Assembly (NCBI RefSeq): GCF_032854445.1
Contig: NC_088295.1
Location: forward strand, 12,327,385 to 12,391,384
Origin: Liolophura sinensis
Taxonomy: Eukaryota; Mollusca; Polyplacophora; Chitonida; Chitonidae
DNA: 64,000 bases
Direction of reading: 5' to 3'
This document shows positions 63,225 through 64,000 of this stretch, piece by piece. Positions within the stretch are counted from its first letter, which is position 1. Every line of letters starts with the position of its first letter. The notes under the pieces are model-generated. The model did no database searches and had not been told where the DNA came from. It saw nothing but the letters and a program-made list of their open reading frames with translations. A program made the translations under genes and the position numbers.

Positions 63225-64000
63225 CTGAAAGTGGCAAACAAACACTAATATAAGTGAATGAAACCAACAATACACTGTAAGAAAACATTTCAAAATTCAA
63301 ATTTACTCGTAGAAATCACTTGGAATGAGACTGTAAGTCTTCAAGTTTGAACCATGCAAATGTACATAGTATGGTAATGGTACTCCATCGCTATTTATTT
63401 AGTTTCTTTATTTGATTCATTGTTATTATGGGCCATTCTGAAGAATTTTTCACTTAAGATGGCAGCAAGAAAAACCAACGTCTTTTGGCAAGTAACTCGC
63501 TAACTGTTTCATGTGTGACATATACATGTAGATATGCATGTGCATCATGCACTAGTTGTCTCAACTAATGGCCACACTAGCATGACTGCATGGCGACTTA
63601 TTGTTACCAAAGCCCCACAAGCAGTGAGAGCATTGGAATCCACATACTCCATGACCAAGGCTGGGTGTCCATGGCTATGCTCTACCATTTCTTACTATAA
63701 CAACCCGTACCTAACAACTGGATCTTGACCACAATGGCTAAGAATCAAACAGTACTTAGCTTCTTTCCATTTTTACCATCATGTCTGGAAAGAAATACTT
63801 GAAGAAATAATGTAGTGGCCTAATGCACTTCCTGTTATTACAGCCAACAGGTCAAGGGAGATAATTTTACTAAGAATGTTCTTCACCTGTTGCACTCTGG
63901 GTCTTATCAGTCTTCCTTTACCAGCATGACAGCATGACACTCTCCAGTCACTCTAGTGGTCCTAACATATGCTATGTAACATTGCTAGACATGTAGATGT
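63225..64000. other. Part of the intron upstream of the first visible exon
   Basis: Nothing recognisable as an exon on the minus strand. A stretch at 63390-63450 (TTTATTTGATTCAT...AGAATTTTTCACTTAAGATG) resembles a very decayed minus-strand SINE 3' end. The rest looks like unique intron sequence. Confidence 0.5.

Noticed and set aside
63880-64000. A further upstream exon of the membrane-protein gene near CAACAG/GTGAAG on the minus strand
   Set aside because: The preceding frames lack the cysteine spacing of the module, so the donor-like string is not supported.

Overview
The window is animal nuclear DNA, most likely from a mollusc or another lophotrochozoan. Two things point there: tRNA-derived SINEs with a 3' tail reading GTACGGCGTAAAACACCAAT plus an AAAT-rich end, and a second dispersed repeat with an ACGTTAAAC...CACTCACT-type tail. 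Both look familiar to me from molluscan genomes, but that is recollection and I could not search. The window is gene-poor and repeat-rich. I can support parts of two protein-coding genes, both on the minus strand.

Gene 1 (25950-28266) is a NET-family zinc-finger regulator, the homologue of vertebrate ZNF503/ZNF703 and Drosophila noc/elbow. It has two coding exons: a 21-codon first exon and one long second exon. The second exon carries the Sp motif, the CRDPYC box, the atypical C2H2 finger and the conserved C-terminus, but these lie in different reading frames. At least nine, perhaps eleven, single-base frame changes separate them. The gene sits in a desert of about 26 kb on its 3' side and 15 kb on its 5' side. 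I see no other gene there, only simple repeats, two minisatellites, SINE remnants and unique sequence that could be regulatory.

Gene 2 (43834 to beyond the right edge) is the 3' part of a single-pass membrane protein. Eight exons agree in splice phase. Four consecutive exons each encode one ephrin-receptor-like (GCC2/GCC3) cysteine repeat. They are followed by an EGF exon, a transmembrane exon, a basic and tyrosine-containing cytoplasmic exon and a short terminal exon. The 5' part lies outside the window.

The most striking structure is in gene 2's introns. Two very large tandem arrays were grown from the gene's own exon/intron junctions. The intron after the exon at 61564-61731 carries about 120 copies of a 77-bp unit made of the last 46 exon bases plus the first 31 intron bases. 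The intron after the exon at 51077-51232 carries about 40 copies of a 50-bp unit made of the last 42 exon bases plus the first 8 intron bases. Nearly every copy therefore keeps an AG/GTAAG 5' splice site in sense orientation, so two real donors are followed by long rows of near-identical decoys. The smaller intron also holds an unrelated 89-bp array and two SINE copies that were duplicated together with the array.

Other repeats: a 36-bp array (14975-15560), a 48-bp array (32135-34420) that can be read as 16-residue repeats on the minus strand, a decayed array of about 145 bp (34570-35230), a decayed array at 8982-9280, and TG, TA and G runs.
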